Positions 1-8,088 of a DNA stretch of 64,000 nucleotides are shown piece by piece (the first letter of the stretch is position 1; every line of letters starts with the position of its first letter). Source of the DNA: Desulfobacter sp. (GTDB lineage: Bacteria > Desulfobacterota > Desulfobacteria > Desulfobacterales > Desulfobacteraceae); contig CP054837.1 in NCBI GenBank assembly GCA_028768525.1, positions 1,408,001-1,472,000 of the forward strand. Direction: 5' to 3'. The position numbers were made by a program, and so were the translations under genes. The notes beneath the pieces are model-generated. The model was not told where the DNA came from, did no database searches, and saw only the letters and a list, made by a program, of their open reading frames with translations.

Positions 1-620
1 AAATCCCCATCTCCACCCAGGCCAAGCTGCTCAGGGCACTCCAGGAAAATGAATTCTATCCCCTGGGCGGCAATGAGAAAATCAAACTCAAGGCAAGGAT
101 CATCGCCGCAACCAACACCAACCTGGAAGAAGAGGTCAAAAAAAACCGGTTCCGACAGGATCTTTATTACCGGATCCGGGTGATCCCCATCACCCTGCCC
201 CCGTTAAGGGAGCGACGCGCCTGTATTCCGCTGCTGACCCATTGTTTTCTGGCGCAGTTCAGCCGGGAAATGAACAGGAACGTTACCCGGTTTTCAGAAG
301 CGGCCATGACAAAGCTGTGCCAGGCCCCGTGGCCGGGAAATATCCGGGAGCTTAAAAATGTGGTGGAGTATTGTGTGGCCATGTCCCAGACCAAAACCAT
401 TCCCGAGGAACTGGTACTCATGGGCGAAGAGCCTCCCCGGACCGATCTGAAGCCCTTTAAGGAGGCCAAGCGGGATTTTGAAAAAAAATACATCATCGAG
501 CTGCTGACCCTGACCTCAGGCAATGTGAGCCAGGCCGCAAAAATGGCCGGCAAATACCGGGCGGATTTCTACGAGCAGATGAAAAAATGCGACCTCAATG
601 CTGAAGACTTCAGGGGATGA
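1..620 (+). CDS. sigma-54-dependent transcriptional regulator, C-terminal part (5' truncated by window)
   Basis: The reading frame is open from the first bases (codons begin at position 3) to the TGA at 618-620. It encodes the second half of a sigma-54 AAA+ activator: a QAKLLRALQENEF stretch, the FRQDLYYRIRVIPITLPPLRER block typical of NtrC-family AAA+ domains, then PWPGNIRELKNVVEY. The last ~50 residues form a Fis-type helix-turn-helix (GNVSQAAKMAGK). The Walker A motif, the sigma-54-contacting GAFTGA loop and any N-terminal sensor domain lie outside the window, so the input signal is unknown. It converges on glpB with a 32-base gap. A sigma-54-type promoter is seen at 20536-20551, but nothing links it to this regulator. 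Confidence 0.93.
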   Translation, partial: IPISTQAKLLRALQENEFYPLGGNEKIKLKARIIAATNTNLEEEVKKNRFRQDLYYRIRVIPITLPPLRERRACIPLLTHCFLAQFSREMNRNVTRFSEAAMTKLCQAPWPGNIRELKNVVEYCVAMSQTKTIPEELVLMGEEPPRTDLKPFKEAKRDFEKKYIIELLTLTSGNVSQAAKMAGKYRADFYEQMKKCDLNAEDFRG

Positions 621-652
621 GGCCGTCCGATGGCCGCCGGCCGGTGACGTTC

Positions 653-1918
653 TCAGGCCAGATGGTCCACCGCCCGGTATGCCGAGGCGATGGAAATTCC
701 TGATCCTGATTTTTCCCGTTTCCAGTCCTGGTGGGCCAGGATGGAACCGGCGGCATAGAGTTTGGGATGGAAGACCTTGCCGCCCCGGCCCAGGGGCCTG
801 AAGCATTCATCGGTTTCAAGGCCGGACCGGTTCACCCCATGACCCTTTGGATTGAAAAAATCACGGCGGAACCATTCTCTCCGGTCCCTGGGCTGGGTGA
901 CAGGCAGATCAAAGAGCATTTCCCTGATATTTCCTGACGCATTGACCCCGAGCCCCCGGCCCATGAACCGGCCTGTGGCCAGTATCAGGTTTTCGGCCCG
1001 GACCTCCCGGACAGCAATCCCTTCGCTCACCTCAAAACTGAATCCTGCTTCCCCATGGGTAATATCTTTTACCATCACCGGATAATGGCGGACCTTACTT
1101 GCCGGCAGCTGCCCGAGAAAAGCCTCTTTGGTACGCATGCCCGTAACGGACGGTGCCAGGGTGGGGATTTCAAATACGGTTTTGCCCAGGGCCTTCTCGA
1201 TCTTGTTTTTCAGTTCCTCAAACCGGTAAATGCCCAGAATGGCCGGCAGGCCCACGGTATCATAACCGGCAGTATGGGGCCGGAGCACCCCGATAAACCG
1301 GGAAAGGATATCCGGGGTTTCAAGGTCCCAGGTCAGGCGCTCGCACATGAGGTCCCCTGCGGTCTCCCGGCCCGGGAATTCCACGGTGACACTGCCCATG
1401 CAGGGGTGGTGTTTTTTCAAACTCTGGGCCATCTGCCTGGCGCCGAACCCTTTGAGGCCCCGGATGTCCACAATGAGAATTTTCTTTTTTTCCGCCAGGG
1501 CCCGGGTGCCGGCATACATGGCTGAGGGGACGCACCAGGTGGACTTGAGGGTGCCTGCCGGGGTGATGATTTTCTGGTTGGTTTCAGGGGTGCAATGGTA
1601 TTGGATGCCGGACGTATTCATGAATCCGGTAAACTCTTCAAAGCCCTGGACAATATCCTCCCGGCCCACTTTGGCATAGGGATGATCGGGCTGCAATTTC
1701 GTCAGGGCCGCAATTCCCTCAAAAGGGTTGTCAAAGGCCGGCATATCCGAACCGGGGATCCGTGAAAAAAGATCCAGGCAGCCGCTGGAAAAAGAGATTT
1801 CAGAGGCCTTGCCCACGCATACCACGGAAAGCCCCCGGTTGGCGGCGAAAATGGCGGCGGCCATGCCGGCCATGCCGGCACCGATGACGGCGACATTACA
1901 ATTAACTGGCTTATTCAT
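653..1918 (-). CDS. glpB: anaerobic glycerol-3-phosphate dehydrogenase subunit B (GlpB)
   Basis: Flavoprotein subunit that, in the GlpABC enzyme, helps pass electrons from glycerol 3-phosphate oxidation to the membrane quinone pool. The N-terminus carries a dinucleotide-binding motif (VAVIGAGMAGMAAAIFAA), followed by SSGCLDLFSR, typical of GlpB. The conserved C-terminus includes LYAAGSILAHQDW and GSGISIASAYRA. From ATG 1918 the protein is 421 residues, close to the ~419 of E. coli GlpB; a second ATG sits at 1921. The start overlaps the glpA stop (1911) by 8 bases, behind GGAAGAGG, so the two genes are translationally coupled. No glpC (membrane anchor/Fe-S subunit) follows; the next gene is convergent. 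Confidence 0.9.
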   Translation of the reverse strand: MNKPVNCNVAVIGAGMAGMAAAIFAANRGLSVVCVGKASEISFSSGCLDLFSRIPGSDMPAFDNPFEGIAALTKLQPDHPYAKVGREDIVQGFEEFTGFMNTSGIQYHCTPETNQKIITPAGTLKSTWCVPSAMYAGTRALAEKKKILIVDIRGLKGFGARQMAQSLKKHHPCMGSVTVEFPGRETAGDLMCERLTWDLETPDILSRFIGVLRPHTAGYDTVGLPAILGIYRFEELKNKIEKALGKTVFEIPTLAPSVTGMRTKEAFLGQLPASKVRHYPVMVKDITHGEAGFSFEVSEGIAVREVRAENLILATGRFMGRGLGVNASGNIREMLFDLPVTQPRDRREWFRRDFFNPKGHGVNRSGLETDECFRPLGRGGKVFHPKLYAAGSILAHQDWKREKSGSGISIASAYRAVDHLA

Positions 1919-3458
1919 CATCCTCTTCCATTCCAAACAGGGCGCATAAAAAAGATTCCTGGAGTTCCACCCGCATCAGCTCCTTGTCCCGGACCAGGGG
2001 CATAAACCCCTTCCACCGTTCATTGACAAACTCACGGACCTGGCCCATGCCCTGGGAATCGGCCAGTTCCCCCTTGCGGTAGAGATAGGCGGCCAGGCGG
2101 AAAGAACAAAAGGTGCCCTGGCAGGGGCCTTTGCCGATACGGCTTCTCCGCCCCACCTCTTCCAGGGTGGGGATGGTTCCTTCGGCCTTGAGGTCGTTGA
2201 CGATTTCATCCACCATGTATTCGGAGACCATCTCGCATTCGCAGATCAGGGTGTCCCGCCGTTCCGGATTGGCCATCCACACCCGGGGGGATTTGCCCGG
2301 TTCGGTCCATTCCCCCTTGGTGCTGGGGGGCAGTGTTTCCGTTTCGGTAAGGCAGGGATTGGTGTTTTTAAGTCGCCGGGCCACAATATCCGAGGCCTTT
2401 TCCGCCATGAGCCTGAAGGTGGTGAGCTTGCCCCCGGTGATGGTCACCAGGTTGTCGATGCCGTCTTCAGTGTGGGTTTTCAGGGTATAGTTCCGGCTGA
2501 TGCTCCGGCCGTCCCCCCCCGCCGTCCGGACCAGGGGGCGGACGCCGGCATAGGCGCGGATATACCGGGTGGTGGCCAGTTTGGGCACCATCTGGGCCCC
2601 TTCCTTTATGATGGCATCCACCTCTTCCACCGTGGGCCGGATGTCATCCAGGGAGTCGATTTCAACGGAGGTGGTGCCGATGATGGAGACGGTGCCGCCG
2701 GGCACCAGGATATCGGCATCCGAGGCCGGCCGCAGCCGGTTGATTACCGCCTGGTTGATCCGGCTCTGGGTGACCAGAAGAGACCCTTTTGAGTAACTCA
2801 TGGGGATTGATGCACCGGCCATGGCCGCCACATTGTCGGCCCAGGCGCCGGAGGCATTGACAAACTCCTGGGCCTTTATGGTTAATTTTTCACCGGTCCG
2901 GCGGTTTTCCACTTGGGCTGTATGGATTTTCCCATTGCGCATTTCAAACCCGGTCAGCTTCATATTCCGAAGAATGGCCGCCCCCTTTGACTGGGCATGG
3001 GCCGCATTGTCCAGGGAAAGCATAAAGGGGTCCACAACCGCGTCGGCCACCTCAAAGGCGGCCTTGAGATTTTCAGCCAGACAGGGTTCCTTTTGCCTGG
3101 CCGCATCCACAGATATTTCTTTGCAGGGCAGGCCGTATTTGACACAGAGTTTGGGGAATTGGGCAATATAATCGTCATCGTCCTGATCCACCGCCACAAA
3201 AAGCCCGCCTGTATCTTCAATGCAGTGGGGGGCCAGACGCTTGAGCAGCAGGTTTTCACGGTGGCACTCCACCGCCGCCTCGCCGTCCTTGAAGATATAC
3301 CTGGCCCCTGAATGGAGCAGGCCGTGGTTGGCACCGGATGCACCGGCATTGATATCCTTCTGGTCAATGAGGATGCAGGAAATCCCTCTTAGGGTCAGGT
3401 CCCTGGCAATGCCGGTTCCCGTGGTGCCGCCCCCTATGATTAATACCTCGGTTTCCAA
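1911..3458 (-). CDS. glpA: anaerobic glycerol-3-phosphate dehydrogenase subunit A (GlpA)
   Basis: FAD-dependent catalytic subunit that oxidises glycerol 3-phosphate to dihydroxyacetone phosphate. The N-terminal GGGTTGTGIARDL is the Rossmann FAD motif. The DAO-type core follows, with HSGARYIFKDGE and TITGGKLTTFRLMAEKA. The C-terminus has a BFD-like [2Fe-2S] domain with cysteines in LICECEM and GKGPCQGTFC. Length is 515 residues, near the ~540 of E. coli GlpA. The apparent start is TTG at 3458, preceded at a good distance by AAGGGT; no in-frame ATG near the N-terminus is better. It diverges from the glycerol ABC transporter across a 343-base control region. Confidence 0.92.
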   Translation of the reverse strand: METEVLIIGGGTTGTGIARDLTLRGISCILIDQKDINAGASGANHGLLHSGARYIFKDGEAAVECHRENLLLKRLAPHCIEDTGGLFVAVDQDDDDYIAQFPKLCVKYGLPCKEISVDAARQKEPCLAENLKAAFEVADAVVDPFMLSLDNAAHAQSKGAAILRNMKLTGFEMRNGKIHTAQVENRRTGEKLTIKAQEFVNASGAWADNVAAMAGASIPMSYSKGSLLVTQSRINQAVINRLRPASDADILVPGGTVSIIGTTSVEIDSLDDIRPTVEEVDAIIKEGAQMVPKLATTRYIRAYAGVRPLVRTAGGDGRSISRNYTLKTHTEDGIDNLVTITGGKLTTFRLMAEKASDIVARRLKNTNPCLTETETLPPSTKGEWTEPGKSPRVWMANPERRDTLICECEMVSEYMVDEIVNDLKAEGTIPTLEEVGRRSRIGKGPCQGTFCSFRLAAYLYRKGELADSQGMGQVREFVNERWKGFMPLVRDKELMRVELQESFLCALFGMEEDDE

Positions 3459-3529
3459 TTTGGTTTTTCTACCCTTATCTTAATGTCCGGTAGTTCCCGT
3501 TCCTTATAATGATACAAAGGATTGTACAG

Positions 3530-3596
3530 GATCATGTTTGTTCGTTTTTATTCCTATTTCGCCGAATAAAAGATCATATATGTTCTTTTTTTATCC
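3530..3596. promoter_or_regulatory. candidate GlpR operator: two direct repeats 42 bp apart
   Basis: Repeat 1 (3530-3554) and repeat 2 (3572-3596) match at 20 of 25 positions. Both begin GATCAT and contain TGTTC followed by a T-run. The TGTTC core recalls the half-site of E. coli GlpR operators, and a DeoR-family regulator gene ends this locus (9883-10653). The 42-base spacing is four helical turns, so both would face the same side of the DNA. An imperfect palindrome, TATTTCGCCGAATA, lies between them (3556-3569). Assignment to GlpR is inference. Confidence 0.5.
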
Positions 3597-3647
3597 CTTT
3601 TGCTTTTAAATTTCAATATTTATTATCATTTTTTATCTTTTTTTTTC

Positions 3648-3676
3648 TTGACTTCACTACAAAACTCTAATATCAA
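3648..3676 (+). promoter_or_regulatory. predicted sigma-70 promoter for the glycerol transporter operon
   Basis: TTGACT at 3648-3653, a 17-base spacer, then TATCAA at 3671-3676. It lies downstream of the direct repeats, leaving a leader of about 120 bases before the glpS ATG. Prediction by eye only. Confidence 0.4.
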
Positions 3677-3801
3677 AATTTGATGATGGGAAAATTTAAC
3701 GTCTGCTTACCCTTACACTGATGCTGGTTTGCTCGCTGTTTTTTCGTAACTCACGGGGATAAAAGCGGATACAATTATTTTCAGGAGGCATTGTCTGAAA
3801 A

Positions 3802-4911
3802 ATGGGGCTTACCCTAGAAAAAATTAACAAAGTGGTGGAGGGCGAAACCCACCTTGCCGACATCAACCTTGATCTGCAGTCCGGATCCAGGTATGTCATT
3901 CTCGGCAGGACCCTGGCCGGCAAAACATCCCTTTTGCGAATCATGGCCGGGCTGGACCGCCCCACATCGGGAAGGATCCTGGCCAACGGCCAGGATGCAA
4001 CAGGGGTATCGGTACGGAAGCGGTCCGTGGCCATGGTATACCAGCAGTTTATCAACTATCCCTCGTTTACCGTTTACAATAATATTGCATCCCCCCTCAA
4101 GGTGGCCGGGGTCGCCGCGGATGAAATCGAGGCCAGGGTCAGGGAAACGGCAAAGCTGCTCCACCTGGAGCCCATGCTGGACCGGCTGCCCTCGGAACTT
4201 TCCGGCGGACAGCAGCAGCGGGTGGCCATTGCCCGGGCCCTGATGAAGGATACAGACCTTCTCCTCCTTGACGAGCCCCTGGTCAACCTGGATTACAAGC
4301 TGAGGGAAGAGTTGCTGGAAGAACTCCAGGCCATATTCGAAAAGCGGGAATCCGTCGTGGTCTATACCACCACCGAGCCCTCCGAAGCCCTGAAGCTGGG
4401 AGGGAACATCGTGGTGATGGACGAAGGGCGGGTGCTCCAGACCGGCCCCACGGCCAGAGTTTACAGGAATCCTGCCACCACCAAGACCGCGGAGCTTTTT
4501 TCAGATCCGCCCATCAACTTCTTTACCGGCGACATCGATACCGGAAACATCACCATCGGACGGGATCTGAAAATTGAAAACCGGGCCCCCTTCAACACCC
4601 TTGCCCCGGGAAAATACAAATTCGGTATCCGGCCCAACCACCTCTATCTCAAACCCCAGGCCCAAGATGATATCACCATTGATTCCAGGGTTGAAATTTC
4701 CGAAATCAACGGCTCTGAAACCTTTATCCACTTCAAATTTGACGATACCCGGGCAGTGATCCATGAGGTGGGCATAGACAGCCGGAAAATCGGTTCAGAG
4801 ATCACCGCCTATGTCAATCCGAAAAAATTCTTTGTCTATTCCGAGGCAGGTGAACTGCTGATATCACCGGACGGCCTGCCACAAGGCGATTCGGCCCAGC
4901 CGGCACAATAA
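3802..4911 (+). CDS. glpS: glycerol ABC transporter ATP-binding protein GlpS
   Basis: First of two different ATPases of a carbohydrate-type (MalK-like) ABC importer; gene order matches the rhizobial glpSTPQV glycerol transporter. It has Walker A GRTLAGKT (35-42), a full signature LSGGQQQR (from 133), and Walker B LLLLDEP with D157-E158. The switch region reads VYTTTEP, so the H-loop histidine is replaced by threonine (~191) and the following Asp by Glu. The C-terminal ~130 residues form an OB/TOBE-type domain (IRPNHLYL). Length 369 is normal for this class. It is followed after 9 bases by glpT. Confidence 0.85.
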   Translation: MGLTLEKINKVVEGETHLADINLDLQSGSRYVILGRTLAGKTSLLRIMAGLDRPTSGRILANGQDATGVSVRKRSVAMVYQQFINYPSFTVYNNIASPLKVAGVAADEIEARVRETAKLLHLEPMLDRLPSELSGGQQQRVAIARALMKDTDLLLLDEPLVNLDYKLREELLEELQAIFEKRESVVVYTTTEPSEALKLGGNIVVMDEGRVLQTGPTARVYRNPATTKTAELFSDPPINFFTGDIDTGNITIGRDLKIENRAPFNTLAPGKYKFGIRPNHLYLKPQAQDDITIDSRVEISEINGSETFIHFKFDDTRAVIHEVGIDSRKIGSEITAYVNPKKFFVYSEAGELLISPDGLPQGDSAQPAQ

Positions 4912-4920
4912 GGAGAACCA

Positions 4921-6006
4921 ATGGCGCAGATAAATTTAGATGAAATTGCCCACAGCTATCTCCCGGAGACCCAGAAGGAAGATGAGTATGCGCTCAAGCG
5001 TATCCACAACATCTGGGATGACGGGGGAGCCTACGCCCTGCTGGGGCCGTCGGGCTGCGGCAAAACCACATTGCTCAATATTATTTCAGGCCTGCTCAAA
5101 CCCAGCCGGGGCCGGGTAAAATTCGGGGAGATTGATGTCACCGACCTTCCCCCGGAGAAACGAAACATCGCCCAGGTCTTCCAGTTCCCCGTGCTTTACG
5201 ACACCATGACGGTTTTCGACAACCTGGCCTTTCCCCTGCGCAACCGGGGATTTGACGCCGAGTACATCAACCGCCGGGTGAGGGAAGTGGCCGAAATCCT
5301 GGACCTGGAGCCCTTTTTAAAAAAACGGGCCGAAGGCCTGGGTGCGGACGCCAAGCAGAAAATATCCCTGGGCCGGGGGCTGGTCCGAGAAGATGTGGCC
5401 GCCATCCTCTTTGACGAACCGCTTACGGTTATTGACCCCCAGCTCAAATGGGAACTGCGGTGCAAACTCAAGGAAATCCACGAAAAGCTCAAGCTGACCC
5501 TGATCTACGTCACCCACGACCAGATCGAAGCCCTGACCTTTGCCGATAAAATCATTGTCATGTACGAAGGGTATATCGTCCAGGTGGGCACCCCCCAGGA
5601 ACTCTTTGAATACCCCAACCACAAGTTCGTCGGCTACTTCATCGGGAGCCCCGGCATGAACTTCATGCCCTGCACCGTGGAAGGGAATCATATCAAAGTG
5701 GGCGAGGCCCTGATACCGGCGGATGAAAAAACCGTCCAGCTGGCAAGCGCCGCCAAGGGCAGCCTGGAAATGGGCATCCGCCCCCTTTACCTCAACATTT
5801 CCCAGACGGCCCAGCCCGACGGATTTGAGGTGCCTGTCACCCGGATTGAGGATCAGGGCAGCCACAGGATTATTTCCGTTGATTTCCAGGGGAACACCCT
5901 CAAGGCAAGAATCTCTGAAAACGATCCCATTCCCGAATCAACGGCCTGGATCCGCTTTCCCAAAGAATGGATCCGCGTATTTGCGGATGAACATTTACTC
6001 AAGTAA
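4921..6006 (+). CDS. glpT: glycerol ABC transporter ATP-binding protein GlpT
   Basis: Second ATPase of the importer, 361 residues. Walker A GPSGCGKT (42-49), Walker B ILFDEP (D165-E166) and the H-loop VTHD (H199) are intact. The ABC signature is not: where LSGGQ is expected the protein reads LGADAKQK (140-147). This is the mirror image of the defects in GlpS, so a GlpS-GlpT heterodimer would contain one consensus and one degenerate ATP site. A TOBE-like C-terminal domain is present (MGIRPLYLNI). SD AAGGAG lies just before the ATG. The name follows rhizobial glycerol-ABC usage and does not mean the E. coli G3P antiporter. Confidence 0.85.
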   Translation: MAQINLDEIAHSYLPETQKEDEYALKRIHNIWDDGGAYALLGPSGCGKTTLLNIISGLLKPSRGRVKFGEIDVTDLPPEKRNIAQVFQFPVLYDTMTVFDNLAFPLRNRGFDAEYINRRVREVAEILDLEPFLKKRAEGLGADAKQKISLGRGLVREDVAAILFDEPLTVIDPQLKWELRCKLKEIHEKLKLTLIYVTHDQIEALTFADKIIVMYEGYIVQVGTPQELFEYPNHKFVGYFIGSPGMNFMPCTVEGNHIKVGEALIPADEKTVQLASAAKGSLEMGIRPLYLNISQTAQPDGFEVPVTRIEDQGSHRIISVDFQGNTLKARISENDPIPESTAWIRFPKEWIRVFADEHLLK

Positions 6007-6020
6007 GGAGCACGCATTAA

Positions 6021-6896
6021 ATGAAAAAATGGCAAGATAATAAAGGATGGCTCTTCATCCTGCCGGTTTTTTTGATCGTTGCCTTCAGTGCCATCGTGCC
6101 CCTGATGACTGTGGTCAATTATTCCATCCAGGATATATTCGGACCCGGTCAGCGGGTGTTTGTCGGAACAGAATGGTTCAAGGAAGTACTAACGGATCAG
6201 CGTCTCCATGAAGCCTTGTGGCGGCAGCTGCTCTTCTCCGGCCTGGTGCTGCTCATTGAAATGCCCTTAGGCATCGGCATAGCCCTGCTCATGCCGGCCA
6301 AAAAAGGGTTTGCCGCCTCGGTATGCCTGGTCACCCTGGCCCTGCCCCTGCTCATCCCATGGAACGTCATCGGCACCATCTGGATCATCTTCACCCGTCC
6401 GGACATCGGGCTGATGGGGGCCACCATCAACGCCCTGGGACTGACCTTCGACCACACGGCCTCGGGGCTCCATGCCTGGATCACCCTCATGCTTATGGAA
6501 GTCTGGCATTGGACACCGCTGGTGGCCCTGCTGGCCTATGCCGGCCTGCAGTCCATCCCCCCGGCCTATTACCAGGCCGCCAAAATCGACGGGGCCTCCT
6601 CCTGGTCCATCTTCCGTTATATCCAGTTGCCCAAAATGAGGGGGGTGCTCACCATCGCCCTGCTGCTGCGGTTCATGGACTCCTTCCTCATTTACGCGGA
6701 ACCCTTTGTCCTCACCGGCGGCGGCCCCGGGAACACCACCACCTTTTTGTCCATCTACCTGGTCAAGATTGCCGTCGGGCAGTTTGACCTGGGTCCTGCA
6801 GGGGCGTTCTCGCTTATTTATTTTCTCATCGTACTATTATTCTGCTACCTGTTCTACCAGGCCCTGCTCAATGTCGGAGGAGGAGAGGAATCATGA
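6021..6896 (+). CDS. glpP: glycerol ABC transporter permease GlpP
   Basis: Inner-membrane permease of the MalF/UgpA type, 291 residues with about six hydrophobic segments. The first is WLFILPVFLIVAFSAIVPL. The cytoplasmic EAA-like loop that docks the ATPases is visible as YYQAAKIDGASSWSIFRYI, followed by QLP. An AAGGAG SD precedes the ATG. The stop overlaps the next ATG by 4 bases (ATGA), indicating translational coupling with glpQ. Confidence 0.9.
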   Translation: MKKWQDNKGWLFILPVFLIVAFSAIVPLMTVVNYSIQDIFGPGQRVFVGTEWFKEVLTDQRLHEALWRQLLFSGLVLLIEMPLGIGIALLMPAKKGFAASVCLVTLALPLLIPWNVIGTIWIIFTRPDIGLMGATINALGLTFDHTASGLHAWITLMLMEVWHWTPLVALLAYAGLQSIPPAYYQAAKIDGASSWSIFRYIQLPKMRGVLTIALLLRFMDSFLIYAEPFVLTGGGPGNTTTFLSIYLVKIAVGQFDLGPAGAFSLIYFLIVLLFCYLFYQALLNVGGGEES

Positions 6897-7690
6897 AAAA
6901 AAGATATATCACCCTGACCATTTACCTTGTGGTCATCATGCTGCCCATTTACTGGATGCTGAACATGAGCCTTCGGACCAATGCCGACATCATGGCAAGG
7001 CTGGTCTTTTTTCCCACGGACATCACCTTCAGCAACTATATGAAAATATTCACCGACCCCTCCTGGTATAACGGTTACATTAACTCCATCATCTACGTGG
7101 TGATGAATACGGTGATCTGCCTGGTGACAGCCCTGCCCGCCGCCTATGCCTTTTCAAGGTATTCTTTTATCGGCGACAAGCATGTCTTTTTCTGGCTGCT
7201 GACCAACAGAATGTCCCCGGCCGCCGTATTCCTGCTGCCCTTTTTCCAGCTCTACTCCACCTTCGGCCTCATAGACACCCACATTGCCGTGGCCATGGCC
7301 CACTGCCTGTTCAATATTCCGCTGACGGTATGGATATTGGAAGGGTTTATTTCGGGGGTGCCCATTGAGATCGACGAGATGGCCTTCATCGACGGATACA
7401 AGTTCCCCAGGTTTTTCTTCTTTGTATTCGTTCCCCTGATCCGGTCGGGCATCGGTGTGGCCGCCTTCTTCTGCTTCATGTTCTCATGGGTGGAACTGCT
7501 CTTTGCCCGGACCCTGACCACCACGGCGGCCAAGCCCATTGCCGCCACCATGACCCGGACCGTGTCTGCCTCGGGCCTGGACTGGGGGCTGCTGGCCGCC
7601 GCCGGCATCCTGACCATCGTACCCGGTGCCCTGGTTATCTACTTTGTCAGAAACTATCTTGCCAAGGGCTTTGCCCTGGGCCGCGTATAA
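6893..7690 (+). CDS. glpQ: glycerol ABC transporter permease GlpQ
   Basis: Second permease, of the MalG/UgpE type, 265 residues with six predicted membrane spans starting at YITLTIYLVVIMLPIYWML. The EAA-like loop reads EMAFIDGYKFPRFFFFVFVP. It pairs with GlpP to form the channel. GlpQ here means the permease of the rhizobial-type transporter, not the E. coli glycerophosphodiesterase. It is followed 9 bases later by the small DUF2160 protein. Confidence 0.9.
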   Translation: MKKRYITLTIYLVVIMLPIYWMLNMSLRTNADIMARLVFFPTDITFSNYMKIFTDPSWYNGYINSIIYVVMNTVICLVTALPAAYAFSRYSFIGDKHVFFWLLTNRMSPAAVFLLPFFQLYSTFGLIDTHIAVAMAHCLFNIPLTVWILEGFISGVPIEIDEMAFIDGYKFPRFFFFVFVPLIRSGIGVAAFFCFMFSWVELLFARTLTTTAAKPIAATMTRTVSASGLDWGLLAAAGILTIVPGALVIYFVRNYLAKGFALGRV

Positions 7691-7699
7691 GGAGGCTCC

Positions 7700-7978
7700 A
7701 TGAAACTTGACTGGATGGCATGGACCATACCTACGGCATGTTTTTTTTCATTCATCGTCCTGATGCTCATCGGAATGACCATCTGGGAAATCAAATCCCC
7801 GACGATTAAACGGAAAGGATTTCTCCCCATTGCCACAACACGGGGGGACAGGCTTTTCGTCGGTCTGCTGGTGACCGCCTATATCCATCTGGCATGGATC
7901 GGGCTCACCGAGCTGACCATATGGTTTGCCCTCGGCATCTCCCTTGTCTGGATGGCAGTGGTGATGCGCTGGGGTTAG
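7700..7978 (+). CDS. small DUF2160-type membrane protein of the glycerol transporter operon
   Basis: A 92-residue protein with two or three hydrophobic segments (IPTACFFSFIVLMLIGMTIW; LFVGLLVTAYIHLAWIGLTE; FALGISLVWMAVVM). A similarly sized DUF2160 membrane protein sits between glpQ and glpV in rhizobial glycerol operons, so it is probably an accessory part of this transporter. Its role is unknown. An excellent SD (AAGGAGG) precedes ATG 7700. Confidence 0.82.
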   Translation: MKLDWMAWTIPTACFFSFIVLMLIGMTIWEIKSPTIKRKGFLPIATTRGDRLFVGLLVTAYIHLAWIGLTELTIWFALGISLVWMAVVMRWG

Positions 7979-7991
7979 AAGTGTTGTGTAT

Positions 7992-8040
7992 GCCCAGGCA
8001 CCGGCTTTTTTTTTATAGGCCTTCAAGCCGGTGCCCGGGC
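7992..8040 (+). other. strong intercistronic stem-loop before glpV
   Basis: Arms 7992-8007 and 8025-8040 pair over 16 positions with one mismatch, around a 17-base loop beginning with a T-run. It lies between the DUF2160 gene and the glpV binding-protein gene. It may protect or process the transcript, or attenuate it, so that the binding protein is made in a different amount from the membrane parts. Confidence 0.7.
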
Positions 8041-8088
8041 GGCTGTTATTCTCAAACCGTTAGCTGAAGGCCTTGGGAGGATTGTCAG

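Larger units (their letters stand above)
3459..3801. promoter_or_regulatory. divergent glpA / glpS intergenic control region
   Basis: This AT-rich 343-base gap separates the minus-strand glpAB unit from the plus-strand glycerol transporter operon. It contains two imperfect direct repeats (3530-3554 and 3572-3596), a sigma-70-like promoter facing glpS (3648-3676), and an AGGAGG at 3783-3788 that is rather far (13 bases) from the glpS ATG. No small ORF in it looks coding. Confidence 0.75.
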
